Positions 22,175 through 34,440 are shown, counted from the first letter of the stretch. The stretch is 64,000 nucleotides of DNA from Smallanthus sonchifolius (GCA_023525975.1 CM042029.1:83868849-83932848); one strand, 5' to 3'. Made by a program: numbers and translations. Notes: a model not told the origin generated them from the sequence alone.

Positions 22175-22463
22175 TCTAAGGCTATGCGTAATACTAAGGT
22201 GAAGAGAGGGGCGTGGTGCCACCTCACCCCACCACGGGCGTGAAACACCGCGTCGGGTGGAGGGGGGGGGGGCTTGGGTGGTGGTGTTAACGGGCGTGGG
22301 TGAAGGTAAGAGGCCAAAAATTGGTGTTTTTTATGGGTTTCACCTAAGACTCTCACCTCATACCATTATACACCTAGGTGAGGGTGTAGGTGAGGGAAAC
22401 CCTGGTCTATGTGGCGCCTACTTGGCATAAAAAATTCATCACCTTCACCTTACACATAATCTA
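22175..22463. mobile_element. GC-rich MITE with GGCTATGCGTAAT ends
   Basis: The left end reads GGCTATGCGTAATACTAAGGTGAAG. The reversed right end reads GTTAGATTATGTGTAAGGTGAAG. The core is rich in GGGCGTG and CACC words. Related sequence lies at 35105-35230 and, inverted, at 37060-37175. It is non-coding. Confidence 0.55.
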
Positions 22464-23667
22464 ACAAGGACATCCCCTGCTTCTAATTAGGGGGGAGAGA
22501 GGGAGAGTGTTTTTTTTAGACAATCTCATGTTACCACATCACCCTTCTTTATTTAATTTTCTTTAATTAAATCATTACATATTTTTTAGAGTATATAAAG
22601 TGACGTGATAGTCACTTTATAGTTAAACCATTACACATATTCTTATACTTTAATGATTTATTTTATATAGTGATGTGTACATTTATCTTTGAGTTCGAGT
22701 TCAAAGATTAAGGTTTCCCTATCCCAAATTATCTTAACTAAGGTTTCCCTATCCCAAATTATTTTCATGATCCGTAAACGAATGCCAAAATAAACCCGCA
22801 TATTATTTGTTATTTTATTTACAAACTATATTTTTTGAGAAATAATGAGACACTTGTAAAGATTCGAATTTCCCATTTCTATTAAGTTGAAGGCATGTAC
22901 TTTTGGTTACATTAGTGTTCTACACAAATGTCAGTCCCCTTTCTTTGTACTCTTTTTCTTCATTCCTTCTATGTGATTTCAGGCCATTTTTACTTGTGTT
23001 CATAAGTATTCCCTACACAATCATATTGTACAACTGTTTAAGTACATGGTACAACATTCAATGCACACACAAAGTTGTGTATAAACTGCTATTTCTTGTT
23101 ACACAAAGTTCTTCTATGGCAGAAAGAACATTAAATGAGAACAGAAAAGTTTTAACCCCCTCCCACCCCTTTTGTCTTGCTTCCATTTCACTATTCCAAT
23201 ATGTAATATTATCTCTCCTCATTTAACTTCTTTTAAATTAAAAGTAGGACCATTTTGTACCTTTTTTTTCTTTTGGAAAATATACAAAGATTGTGTCAAT
23301 ATAATAAAAGTATTTTTGAAAATAAGTAAATAAAGTTTGAATGTGTACTTTTGAATATTAAAAAAATACCAGTGGATTAACTAATGTCATAAACATTTAT
23401 GAATAATACATAAATGCCATACACAAATCAAGAAATAATAGATATATATATTTATGCATATATATTAGTTCAATTAAAAATAATGAAATAATATAAATCA
23501 AATAAACTAATTTTTAACTATTTGATAATATTTTAATTCTGAAATCTTTCTATTTTTATTTTCTTCACACTATGAATTGCAATGGTTCCTTCCTTTTGTT
23601 TCTTGCAAAATCAAAGATTAAAAACTACAACATTGAAGAGGTTATACAATTATGAGCGTTTAATTTA
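22464..23667. other. Intergenic, no supported gene
   Basis: There is a 107-codon frame at 22903-23226 but it begins at a non-ATG codon, has a biased, low-complexity composition and no recognisable domain. No other signal is seen. Confidence 0.35.
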
Positions 23668-23890
23668 TTTTAGAGTAAATTACTGTTTGAGTCTCTGACG
23701 TTTGATTAGTTTAACTATTTGAGTCCCTTATGTTTAAATCCGTCTCTTTTAACCATGATCTTTCACTTTTGCTTATGTTTGAGTCATTTTGACTAACTCC
23801 GTTAAATATTCTATTAGTTTTTTAAGTAAAAGACCAAAATACACTCAGAGACTCAAACTGTTAAAATTACTTTTATTTTTACCAACCCAC
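23668..23890. repeat. Fragment of a Mutator-type MITE
   Basis: Contains GAGTAAATTACTGTTTGAGTC, GAGTCCCTTATGTTTAAATC, ACTCCGTTAAATATTC and GAGACTCAAAC. The 'AAATTAC...GAGTCCCT...TTAAC' layout is like the end of the element at 11669, but no opposite arm was found. Confidence 0.35.
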
Positions 23891-24134
23891 TATCTTCACC
23901 ACGACCATCATCTCCGGCAACCATCATGGACTCGAATTTAGCTATCAGTCTTCACTAGTTTCCTGTGTTTTCACACATAATGCAATCTTATGTAATGTTA
24001 CATTGCCTCACAAGAAAAGTTTATTTAATTCATATGTAGTGTTGCTTTACACAAACACCCAAAACTAAAAAATATTCCAAATGATACAAACTCATTAACT
24101 CAAGAAAAAAAAAGAGAAGCATTGTTAAAAGTTC

Positions 24135-24485
24135 ATCTTTTTATCGTGTCAAATGGGTTAAAAGGTCCACACGATACGTTTATAACCCGTTTATTAAAAC
24201 TATATAAGTTTACAAAACTTTTAAATAATTAAATATATGAATAATTAAAACACGATACATCCTAAAAAAAAAGCTCTTAAACTCTAATCATGTTAAACGG
24301 GTTGTGTCATATCGGGTCATTTGTGTTATAGAACATGTTATATTTAATCGTGTTAAACAAGTCATGTTGTGTAACCGTTTATTAAACATGTCCGTGTTTA
24401 TGTTTAACAAAATGACACGTTTAGCTAATCGTGCCGTGTCATTTTTGACAAGTTTAAGAGAACACGACACGTTATACAAACTCAA
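24135..24485. repeat. Degenerate repeat with GTGTTAAACGGG-type words
   Basis: Repeated words ATCGTGTTAAAC, CACGATACGT, AACCCGTTTATTAAA and CGTGTC on both strands. It is a MITE relic, also echoed at 28920-29370, 33880-33990 and 60540-60660. Confidence 0.45.
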
Positions 24486-24499
24486 ACTTTTTTGGAGTG

Positions 24500-25386
24500 G
24501 TACAAGCTATAAGTCTCATGCCTCACATGCATGAAGTCTTGGATTCTAGTCTCTCCATAAAGGCCACCTAACCGGTTTAAGCCGTGTTTTACCTGTTCTG
24601 ACCGGCTTGTAGGGTATTAATCATGGCCAAGAGTTTACCGTGTAAACTGATTCCCGCGCTTATCAACATATATGTGGTACAAACTCTAGAAAAAAAAACA
24701 AGACTGCTAAAACTTCATCATTTACACTCTTTGTTTATGTATGCATGCATGCATACATATACATCCAACACATAACAACATACATAAAACATGCAACATG
24801 ATTGGTTGTTGGTCCCCTCATTCCCATCAAACTTCCACCCCCAATTTAACCTCTTCCAACTCCCACACACTCACATCACCATCTTCTTCCTTCATAATCA
24901 AAAACACTGAAACCCCATAATTACCCTCTTCCCCTACTTAAATTGAAGCATCCCTTTAAAGCTGAGCACACCTACCCTATCTTCACCCCTAGCCTCACCT
25001 TATTGTCTCTTATAATTCATACATTTATGGATCATTGATAACTGTGTATACAATACAATTGCTTTTGTTCTGCAACTCTACAATGAACCTCTGTTTTTCT
25101 TTCCACCTTAGCTTTGCTATAAACCAACATGGAAATGAGGGTGCTCTATTTCAGGCTTCCTTGTGTGTTCTTCCTTTTTCCTGAATTGCTCAACATCAAT
25201 TACCAATTTGGAATCTTTTTCGTTGAAATCCAACTGGGTTTTTAACATATTTTCTGATTTTCACTTCAATTTAACTCCATTATTACTTCATCATCATCTT
25301 CATCATCACATGTGCTCTGTTTTTTCTCTCAATTTCAAGTTTTTGGATTTTTTATCCCAATTTGGTGAAGTTATCTAGAAATTGTG
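24500..25386 (+). promoter_or_regulatory. Upstream region of the PII-2-type LRR gene
   Basis: The proximal part (about 24830-25100) is CT/CA-rich as in plant promoters and leaders. A perfect palindrome with overlapping CATGCATG (RY) motifs lies at 24736-24759. Short ATG frames in the leader (for example one opening at 25083) could be uORFs if transcribed. No certain TATA box is seen. Confidence 0.35.
24736..24759. promoter_or_regulatory. 24-bp perfect palindrome with overlapping RY motifs
   Basis: The palindrome is centred on GCATGCATGC. CATGCATG is the RY element bound by B3-domain factors (ABI3/FUS3 type). It lies about 630 bp before the LRR gene start. The function is inference only. Confidence 0.4.
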
Positions 25387-27216
25387 ATGGGTTTGAGTTG
25401 GAGGAGTGATGGGTATTTTGTTGTTGTTATGTTTGTGATCATTGGTGTGATTGGAATGTGCATTAATGGAGATGAAGATGGAGGTGAAGTAGGAGCTCCA
25501 ATGGTGGAAACAGAGCAAGAAGCTTTATACTCTGCTATTCAAGGGTTTGTGGGTAATTGGTGGAATGGGTCGGATCTTTATCCGGATCCTTGTGGTTGGA
25601 CACCCATTCAGGTGATTTTTTCATTCAATCTAATCTTGTTCTTATCATTAGTTAAATCATTAAGAAAAAATGGATTTTAATAACTGAAACTATGACTTGT
25701 TGGCCGGAAATAATTCATATGTGACTAATGACACTCCTTATTTTCACTTTTGTGGTAAGGACAATCTGAGTCGTATAATCTTCATAGATTAACACTTTAT
25801 TTCCCTTTGATTTTGCTTACAAAGAAGGTACGTTCCCTCCTTTTGCTTATAATCATCATTGTGAGATAAAACAATAAGAAAACAAAGTGTAAATCTATGA
25901 TGGTTATGCAACACGATTGTCTTGACGATGAAAATAAAAGTCAGGATTGTCATTAGTCCACATGAGCATGGATTACTATATGAAAAGTGAGTGTTATTAG
26001 TCACATTGTCGGTACGGATTTTTATATGAAAATAAAGTAAGGAGTGTCATTAGTCACATTGGCTGTATGGATTATTATATGAAAATGAAACGTATGATAG
26101 TTTGAATTATTAAAATCTAATTTTCTTGTATTAATAATGTTATGCACTTGTTTTGTTCTACAGGGTGTTTCATGTGATGTTTTTGATGGATTATGGTATG
26201 TCACAGATTTAAACATTGGTCAAATTTATGATAATTCTCTTCCCTGTGCTCAAAATCTTGAATTTAGACCTCAATTTTTTCAACTTCAACACTTGAAATC
26301 ATTATCATTCTCCAACTGTATCTTGAATCAAGCCACGGTATCGATTCAAACCGCTGATTGGGACTCGTTTTCAAGCACTTTAGAATCGATGGAATTCCGT
26401 TCAAACCTGGGTTTAACGGGTCAAATCCCGGCCGCCTTTGGTAACCTCAAGAAGCTCCAATCCCTGGTTTTGATCGATAACTGGTTAACCGGCGGTTTAC
26501 CGGTCAACATTGGTAGTTTGACTCATTTGAAGAGGTTGGTTTTGTCTGGTAATTTGTTTACAGGCAAGATACCAGAAAACTATGGTTATTTGAGTGAGTT
26601 GTTGATCATGGATTTGAGTAGAAACTCGTTGACTGGGAGTCTACCGTTGACTTTTGGAGGGTTGACTTCTCTCTTGAAGTTTGACTTGAGTAAGAACCTG
26701 TTAGAAGGTGAAATCCCAAGTGGGATTAGTAATTTGAAGAATTTAACACTTTTGGATCTCAGCAACAACAAGATTTCTGGTGAGTTGGATTTTGCAGATC
26801 AAGAAATGAGTTCTTTAGAAGAGTTGATATTGTCAAACAACCCCATAAGTGGTGATCTTATGAACCTTAAGTGGCAAAATGTGTATAAGATCATGGTGTT
26901 GGATCTATCAAACATGGGTTTGACCGGTGTGATACCCGAGTCGATTTCGAATCTGAAAAACTTGCGGTTTTTGGGTTTAAACGACAATAAACTGTCGGGA
27001 AATCTCTCACCGAAGCTAGCAGAAATGGGAAATTTGACCGCACTTTACGTCAACGGAAATAACCTCACCGGTCACCTCAACTTTCCGCTTGAATTCTACC
27101 ATAAAATGGGCAGGCGGTTTGGGGCATGGAATAACTCAAATTTATGTTTTCCCAATGATAAAGTGTCGGCTAATGTAAGCCCGTTTGGAGTAAAGTTATG
27201 TCCTGAACAACTGTGA
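25387..27216 (+). CDS. PII-2: Secreted leucine-rich-repeat protein, PII-2-like (2 exons)
   Basis: Exons 25387-25611 and 26164-27216, GT/AG, joined in phase 0, give 425 residues, the length of Arabidopsis PII-2 (from memory about 424). PII-2 is an LRR protein linked to the response to the root endophyte Piriformospora indica; it lacks a kinase domain. Visible: a hydrophobic N-terminal segment (about residues 10-27), probably a signal peptide; the conserved ETEQEALYSAIQGFVG; the cysteine-flanked N-cap YPDPCGWTPIQGVSCD (about 65-80); then about ten plant-type LRRs with LxxLxLxxNxLTGxIP (NLKKLQSLVLIDNWLTG, HLKRLVLSGNLFTGKIP) to about residue 390; and a C-terminal cap ending FGVKLCPEQL. No kinase and no clear C-terminal anchor. 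The ATG is chosen because it opens the signal peptide. Intron 25612-26163 holds a foldback MITE. Confidence 0.92.
25710..26075. mobile_element. Foldback MITE in the intron of the LRR gene
   Basis: The left arm (about 25720-25798) and right arm (about 25885-25960) are reverse complements, sharing AAAGTGTWAATCTATGA and TGTCATTAGTC-type words. Extra outer-arm copies (AGGAGTGTCATTAGTCACATTG) follow to about 26070. The AGTGTAAATCTATGA inner border and TTTCACTTTTGT word match the element in NMCP1 intron 6. Confidence 0.65.
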
Positions 27217-28915
27217 TTCCATTCCCGAGTCCAGTAAACTCACTCGGGACGGAATCACAGGGTTTATTTTAGAAAAATACTATTTAGGTAACACTTGTTT
27301 GACCAAAATGATCCTTGTTTTTGACTGGAATTGAAATGCATTTTAGTATGTTTTTATTGTTTATTTTTTTGTTGGTAATAATTGCAAGGAGGGACTGCAT
27401 GGTGCATGTGGTTGTTAAATATGGCTGACGGTGGTCTGGTCCTGACTCCTGACCATGGACCATTCGGTTAGGTTTCAGAAAATGAAGGTACATTTGGTGT
27501 GAACCTTGTGGGTGGGGGTGGGGGCTTGTTTGTTACAGACTACCGTGGATTAGCACTCTCATGTGCATATATGATATATCCATGTTTTTTAGAGTGTAAT
27601 TTTCAAAATTCATTTCCAATGGTTTATTTTTTGACTTCAGTTTTAAATTAATGAATTTAATATTATAAATTAATTATAAAATTGAGAGGGTACATGTAAC
27701 GGGCGCTCGACGAACTACCAAGAACGCCAACAATGCGCCTGGGGAACACAAACTCATAGAGACCGCGTTGTGCTACTATGTTCGTGGGTGTTTTTGTACG
27801 GATTTATGGAAGAGAGCCTTCTTAAAGTACATAGCTGAGAGAAAGTTCTAGTGCCTCAAGAACTTCTGATGTGAATATATTAAATGGCATCATGATCCAA
27901 CTGAGATCACAAGCTCATATGGTGTATAGTCATCAATAAACTTTAATTCATGAACATGTTTGGTATGCAATAAAAGAAAGATGATCCCAAATGGAAGAGG
28001 CAATATGAAGCCTACTACTAAGAAAAAAAAAACAAGACATATGCATTAGGTGAGTACATCACCTCTTCTGATGTAACAACCTCGAAGAAGACGATGATAT
28101 TCCTCTCATGGTGGAGGATTTCTCGTTAAATGGGTTTATAAAAAATGACGTTTCTAAGAATGATGTAACAGTGAAACGATAAAATGCTAGAAACCCATCG
28201 GACGATATTAGACGATAAAATTTATTCAACCTGTGTTATACATGAGTTTCTAAAATAACATAACAGTGAAACGATAAAATAGCTGAAGGAAAAAAAAACA
28301 TAAAGAAAAACATAAAAAGACTAAAAGAAAAAAAAGCCAAAAAACAGGAAAGTTTTAGCCATGGGATTCGAACTAGGGTGGGGGAGTTCACAACTTTGAG
28401 TATTAACAACTCCCACAAGCGACAACTTTAGTAATACATTTGTAAATATCATACTTAAACACTACAAAAATCGTAGAAAGAGGTGAAAAAGAAAAAAAAA
28501 ATGTTTTTGCTGACCAATTAGATTACGTCAAATGACATAACCCACCGACCTTTCAAATTAAGATATAGTAAATTACAGGAGTAAACTTATAACTTAAAGG
28601 GCAGAGTTGAAATTACATAGGTAAAGTTTAAACCTTTGTGAAGACTTGAGGGGATTAAGTTGAAACTTTGAAAACTAGAGGCCGGGTTGGAGTTGAAAAT
28701 TGGAACTTTGAAATTTGAGGGGGTTAAGTTAAAATTTTGCAAAGTTGAGGAGTCGACATGAGACTTTTGTCGGTGACTTTTGATTAGCCACCGACATTGC
28801 TAAATAAGGGTAAGTAAATATTTGAATATGTTTTTCTCATTTTTAAAATTACTAATAAGTTTAATACTTTTTTTATTATAATATTTATAATTAATTTTAT
28901 ATGTATTTTGTAGGG
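27217..28915. other. Intergenic 3' of the LRR gene
   Basis: 27217-27560 includes the 3' UTR; no clear poly(A) hexamer is seen. The remainder has degenerate repeats, such as the AGTTGAAATT/GGGGTTAAGTT run at 28570-28780. No further gene is seen. Confidence 0.35.
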
Positions 28916-28919
28916 GTGG

Positions 28920-29370
28920 TTATTCCTGACACAATCGAAAATAATTAGGTTTTGGGTTAACCAATTTAATCCGTTTAGAAAAACAGGTCGTAATCATGTC
29001 GACTCGTTTAATAAATGGGTCGGGTTCGGTTGACCCGTTTAGGTTTATTTATTTTCCCCCCATTTTATAAACGATTGTTTAATTACTTTTGTATTTAGTG
29101 TTTACCATAAAGGAAATGATGTATATCAAAACCTTTTTTTTCAAAGATAAATATTCAATTACTTTTCAGTTTATTTTAAATAAATTAGATTTTAGTTTTA
29201 ATAGTTTATGATTTTGATTTAGATAAATAGGTTAAACGGGTCAGGTTAAGGTTAACCCGAATTTATTTGTATCCAAGTTATGGTTGGAATTTTTGACACG
29301 AATAAGAATCCGGGCCTTGTTCGCGTTGCATAAATCAACCCATCAACTCGCCAACACGATACGATTGACT
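28920..29370. repeat. GGGTTAACC/GACCCGTTT MITE relic
   Basis: Left and right parts share inverted GGTTAACCC and GACCCGTTT words around an AT-rich core. No clean ends. Confidence 0.35.
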
Positions 29371-30395
29371 CTCCTAGTATTTTTTTTCTCTGTTATAACT
29401 TTTAAAATTGTGTTTTCGTACACTCGGAATATAACGTTGTGACGTACTTATTTTTATCTACGTTACAGTAAAAACTTTATCTAGAACCGAGCCGATTTAC
29501 GTTTCGAATTACGTTTTATTCAAAACCGTGCTTGGTCGAATATAATATATTTTACTTTTTTTCTAGTATAAACTTTATCTAGAACCGAGCCGATTTAAGT
29601 TACGACATGTTTTTTATCTACGTATTTAGAATAGAGTCGTTGTAGCTATAAGTTTCTCTTTACGTGCTTAACCACATCAATATCACCACCGTAACACACC
29701 AAACCTTACAAATTTCACGGTGCATAAAGCTCCGAATATTATCAACGTCTCTTGACATTACGTGCAAGTTTATGTTATTGTTTTGTTTATTTTGATCAAG
29801 TTTCCAATCTAATCAACATTTACATCGTAAAACGTGGGTCACGTCAACTAGTATATGGCATTTCAGAGGTTGATAACCTTTCTAAAGATTAGTACATAAA
29901 TTTAGTAACAACCGGGTCTAATACCTTTAGACCAACCCTTATCGTGAGATAAAAGAATGAAAATGCACCCGATTTGAACCCCTAAAATACTCCAATTTAA
30001 ATAAAAAACATTTTAATACTAACCGGTAGGTTGATAGTTTGATTCTCATCATTCGACTGATGGGTGGCCAAAAGCTCACCGGCTTCGTCGGAGTCAGACC
30101 CACATATGAAGAAAATCTAGCCACCGGTCACGTGGAACTTTGTTGGTAAAAAGAAAACCACGTGGCACCTTGATTCAACACTTTTATACCACCGGCACCC
30201 AACGCCAACTGTTTACTTTTTGGAGGTTGATGACCTTTTCACTAAAATTTATAAGTATTTTGAGAAATTTAAAACATTTGAGCAGACATAAATAAATATA
30301 CAAATATATTTTTAAAATTATTGCATTAACAAACTGAAGTATTAAAAATTATCTGAGCCTCGTTCTATTTTTCTATGTGAATAGCTAAATATACA
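29371..30395. other. Intergenic repeat, no gene seen
   Basis: Contains a direct repeat of AACTTTATCTAGAACCGAGC (about 29471 and 29572), both times followed by CGATTTA. At 29833-29857, ACGTGGGTCACGT followed by CAACTAGT could be a divergent Helitron end, but the spacing is short. Confidence 0.35.
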
Positions 30396-30399
30396 TCAC

Positions 30400-31085
30400 C
30401 TAATAGTTAAGCTAACAGTAAATTATCTGATATCTATATGAGTCGTATGAATGCAATACTAGTCGTATAGCGTATGACATTCAGACAAAGTTACAGGGTT
30501 TGTTATATCAGTCTGATCGTAGGGTTATACGAGTCATATAGTAGTTGTAGCTGTACGACTTATATGTCACGTACGTATACAAATCGTATAGTAGCTATTA
30601 TTACTCGTATAGATTTCTTCCTAATACGATTTTTGCCCCGTTTTGCGTGTCAGCTAATTTTTTTCTCGTTATGTGTGCTAAGATACCACATAAAATTGCG
30701 CCAATTTCTGATATGAAATTAATTCCGTGAAAACATACTATATAGACGACTATATGCTTCATTCAGTTATTCATTCAATGTGAAAATCAATCTATTATTT
30801 GTAGTTAAAAGTTAGAACCGTTTTAGGATATAACACCGACATGTCTACTTCTTAACTGTAAGCAATTACTACTTTTATTGATCGAGATAATTAATATAAA
30901 TTTAATTAAAATAAAAAAAGTTAAATAAGCTATACGACTCGTATAGGTTCTATACGACTAGTATGCATACTGTCGCATCCCATATGCCTTGTATAGACCT
31001 TATACAAGTCGTATGACGCAGCCACCAGACAATTATGAAATGCATGTTATCTGTATGAGTCGTATAGATAACAACGGGGTGATTC
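30400..31085. repeat. TATACGA palindrome repeat element, copy 1
   Basis: Clusters of TATACGASTCGTATA-like words sit at both ends (30425-30620 and 30930-31065). Between them is a spacer with TTAGAACCGTTTTAGG and TTTTATTGATCGAGATAATTAA. The spacer recurs inverted at 39380-39450, and the end words recur at 39240-39360 and 61965-62240. The class is unknown. Confidence 0.5.
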
Positions 31086-31315
31086 ATGTATACTAGGCTC
31101 TTTTTCTACGCGCTAAATTAACATCGAAGAAATTAGATAACAATTCACCAAATATAAATGAACACAATTCAAAAGTCAAAGCACATTGAACCTCCAACAA
31201 GTGACGAACAATACTTCAAATTCCAGCAACTTGAATTTAATAGGAGACAACTCATTTGTAGTACTACTATTTTATATTACGAGAATTTAATATCAACAGT
31301 AGTTAATACAACTCT

Positions 31316-32230
31316 CACTACAACAGTAAAACATTTTTCCAACAACATATTCATACCCTACGACAAGTCGTCAGTATAGGTTGGTTTTACCTTTCCCGCC
31401 GACTTGTCGTGTGTACAGATGTTGTTGGCAAAGGTTCGTACCAATAGGTCAAACTACTCGTCGGTATAGGGGTGGCTATGGGGACAACTTGTCGTCGGTA
31501 AATGTGTAATTAAAAAAAAATCAAAATTAAATTCTAAAGGGACGACATGTCGTCGGTATAGGAATGCCACATATCCAAACGACTTGTCGACGACATAGGG
31601 TCAACTTATACCGACGACATGTCGTCGGTATAAGACTTTTTTGTTTTTTAATATTTTTTTAAAAATGACTTATTTCGACGACATGTCGTTGGTATAAGTC
31701 TTTTTTTTATATTTTTTAGTTTTTGTAATTTTTCTAGAAATATAAAATATATTAAAAGTTAATCTTGAAAATACGAACATCTAAATCATTCAAAACACGG
31801 AAATATCATACATATAATCCGAAACATGAAAAATAACATCCAAATCTTACACATTGTTCACAATAATCCAAATTGTTCAAATCAAACCAAACATCTAAAT
31901 TTTTTGCAACATCATATACAACAACTCTCTGCTAATTATCATCATCACTACTTGTTCGTCGATCCCATAGACGATGCGTTTTTTACATTTGGCGTTGCAT
32001 TTTAAGCATTTGTTGTGCCTGGACTGAAAGTTGTTGTGATTGATAATCTCGTTGTTGTTGATGTTGCATTTCACACGATCAACGCCCCGTATGGCCATGC
32101 CTTTGACTCAATGCACACTCTATACACGCAATCTCATCCACTGCTGATGAATCATCACCAGACTCGTTCGAGGATCTTGTAAACTTCTCTTGAATTCTCT
32201 CAAGCATTAAACAATATAATAAACATAAAT
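31316..32230 (-). mobile_element. CACTA element relic, left end with decayed ORF
   Basis: The sequence opens CACTACAACAGTAAAAC and is followed by subterminal palindromes of the GACGACATGTCGTCGGTAT type (31350-31700). A minus-strand decayed frame at about 31900-32215 reads IQEKFTRSSNESGDDSS and CIECALSQRHG. That lines up with IQEELTRMQQ...CTLGERRG of the intact frame in the CACTA element at 56257, so the two are one family. The right terminus was not found. Confidence 0.6.
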
Positions 32231-32778
32231 TTGAATATTTTACTAAAATTCGACAGCATAACTGATATGACTCTGAGGATTTTAAACTGATATGAGCAAT
32301 CGTCGGTTAGACCATGTTTGACCATTGGATTTTTCTCAAATTTCCGTGTTTTAACAAACATTTTGGATGTTCTTTTTCAGTATAATACACTCGCATACTT
32401 GTTTAGCTTTGCTGGTGTGTGTGCGGTGTATGTTTTCCAGTAATCACTTACGAAAATAAAGAAAGAATGATGGAGCCTTGTGATGGATCAACTACAAACT
32501 TATAGCTAATGTATTTTTATTAACTTGTAATATTGAACTTTCTTTTGAATCACGTTATGGTTTCAACTTGCACCCCACGGTTTTAAACTATAAATTATAT
32601 AATAACTACAATTAACTAGTAGATTTTAAACTAAGAACCAATTAAAATCTTCCATTTCAGTTACTACTTTTGAAAAGATTTGAAACTATTTTTTGAAGTC
32701 ATTAAACTTAATCAAATATTAAAAATATATAAAATACAATTTTTATAGAATAACTCAAACGTTGATATATTAAAATTA
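32231..32778. other. Intergenic, no gene seen
   Basis: AT-rich; it may contain more of the CACTA relic. No clear signals. Confidence 0.3.
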
Positions 32779-33043
32779 CTAGCTTAGAACCCGTGTATAC
32801 ACACGAGATGAAAAATAATAAAATATCAATATATAATTTTTTTTATATAATTATATTTTAAAGTTTTCTTATAATAAGTAATCATTTAAAATAAATGTGT
32901 ATTATTAGTATAATTTAAATATATATTATTATTAGAAGATAGATCTGTATTTAATGAAAAAGAAAGACGTGAAAAAAATATTAAGAATGAATATGGAAGC
33001 GACAAGTGATATAAAAAAACCTTTATTTATTTTATAGTATAGA
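32779..33043 (-). mobile_element. Complete short non-autonomous Helitron, 265 bp
   Basis: On the minus strand it begins TCTATACTATAAAATAAATAAAGG after an A. It ends with the hairpin CGTGTGTATACACGG, then GTTCTAAG and CTAG before a T. Both junctions show the A/T insertion rule. Near the 5' end ATCACTTGTCGCTTCC resembles GACACGTGTCGCTCTC of the element at 63159. No coding capacity. Confidence 0.78.
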
Positions 33044-34095
33044 TCCGTTTACTTTTTCTTCTCCTGTTTTCTTCACGCAACGTCAGATGGTAAACTTTCA
33101 AATCGTGTTAATGAAAGTGATACAATCTATTCGATTACGGTAATTAAGTATTAATTTTTTTTTTCAAATAAGTATTTAAAATAATATCAATATGTAACGA
33201 CATTTTCTTTCTTTGTTGTTAGGTTTATATTTTTTTATATGGAAACAAATTGACAATTTAAAAGTTATATTTCCGGTGGGGTTCACGAAGACCCGCTCCA
33301 CCCAGGGCCAGGGCGTACGCGTCAGCGGCTTTTGTTTGATAAATAAAAGTCAACCATCCTCCACGTTTGAGTTAATAAATAGTTTGATTTATCTACAAGT
33401 CAAACTATTTTATATATTATTTTACCTGAGATTTTATTTTATCAACCTTTTTGAATGACTTTTCGACCATAATCTACCTTTTTGGATAAGAAATTTTGAT
33501 TTTTTTAGTCAACAAGTATATATATACACATATAATTTGTTTATGACACTTAATCTAAGTGGCAAATGCATTATATCAAGGGCTAACAAGTAATTATGGT
33601 CTTTATTCACGGTGTTAAATAGGCCGTGTTCATGAGTAGAACTTAATATAAAACTAAAAATAATATTCACGGATTGACACAACCATTACTTGTTTAACCT
33701 GGAAAAATTATTTTGCATAGTGACACTTTAAAATTATAAATTTACAATACATATAATACAAATGAGTATAAAAAGGTTATGTATAAACAGTAAAAACTCT
33801 ATGACCATTAAATGATATAAAATACCTAATCGGCTTATTAACATACATACTTAAAAAGAATTGTAAATAAATTTGTTTAAACGGGTAAACCCATAAACCT
33901 ATCAGGTTGACCTAAACAAAACGCATTTAGCTAAACGTGTTCTCATGTGTGACTAAAATTGACCCGAACCCATTTAGATTAGACTCAAAGTCGTGAATTA
34001 TGTGTTAGGTTCCTGCCGTGTCTGAAACTCACACCCACCTTTGGTGACATGTGGTTCACATGACCTTTTTTTTAAACACAATTGGAATCTTTTAA
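33044..34095. other. Intergenic, no gene seen
   Basis: Contains an ACGGGTAAACCC/GACCCGAACCC repeat at 33880-33990. No coding frame is supported. Confidence 0.35.
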
Positions 34096-34099
34096 ATTA

Positions 34100-34440
34100 A
34101 CTAGAATTTGAAAGAATTGAATTTGGACTTTAGATTGTCAAACGTTTATCAAAGGAATTAGAATTTGTTATACATTTGGTTGACAAACACAAGTATGAAA
34201 GAATTAGAATCTATCTCCACCCTCGATCACCGCCACCACCACCACAATGTTGGTGATGCACGTTATGAGCGCGGCGGATTGACTAACAAGTTGAATTTCT
34301 TTACATTAACGAATTTCAGTGAATTTATTTCAAACATTATTCTTGGTATTAATATTTCAATTTCAATAAATTTTACAAAATAACATATTAGAAATAAAAT
34401 TCAGATTTCAATCACATTAAAATCCAACAAACCAAACTCC
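34100..34440. repeat. AT-rich MITE-like repeat
   Basis: GAATTTGAAAGAATTGAATTTGG on the left and AATTTCAGTGAATTTATTTC and AAATTCAGATTTCAATCACATT on the right are loosely inverted around a GC-richer middle. No clean ends. Confidence 0.3.

Noticed and set aside
22903..23226. 107-codon open frame
   Set aside because: It starts at a non-ATG codon in AT-rich DNA, with low-complexity Leu/Ser/Phe content and no recognisable domain.
25083..25183. Upstream ORFs in the LRR gene leader
   Set aside because: The transcription start is unknown, so it cannot be said whether these ATGs are in the mRNA; mentioned only under the promoter entry.
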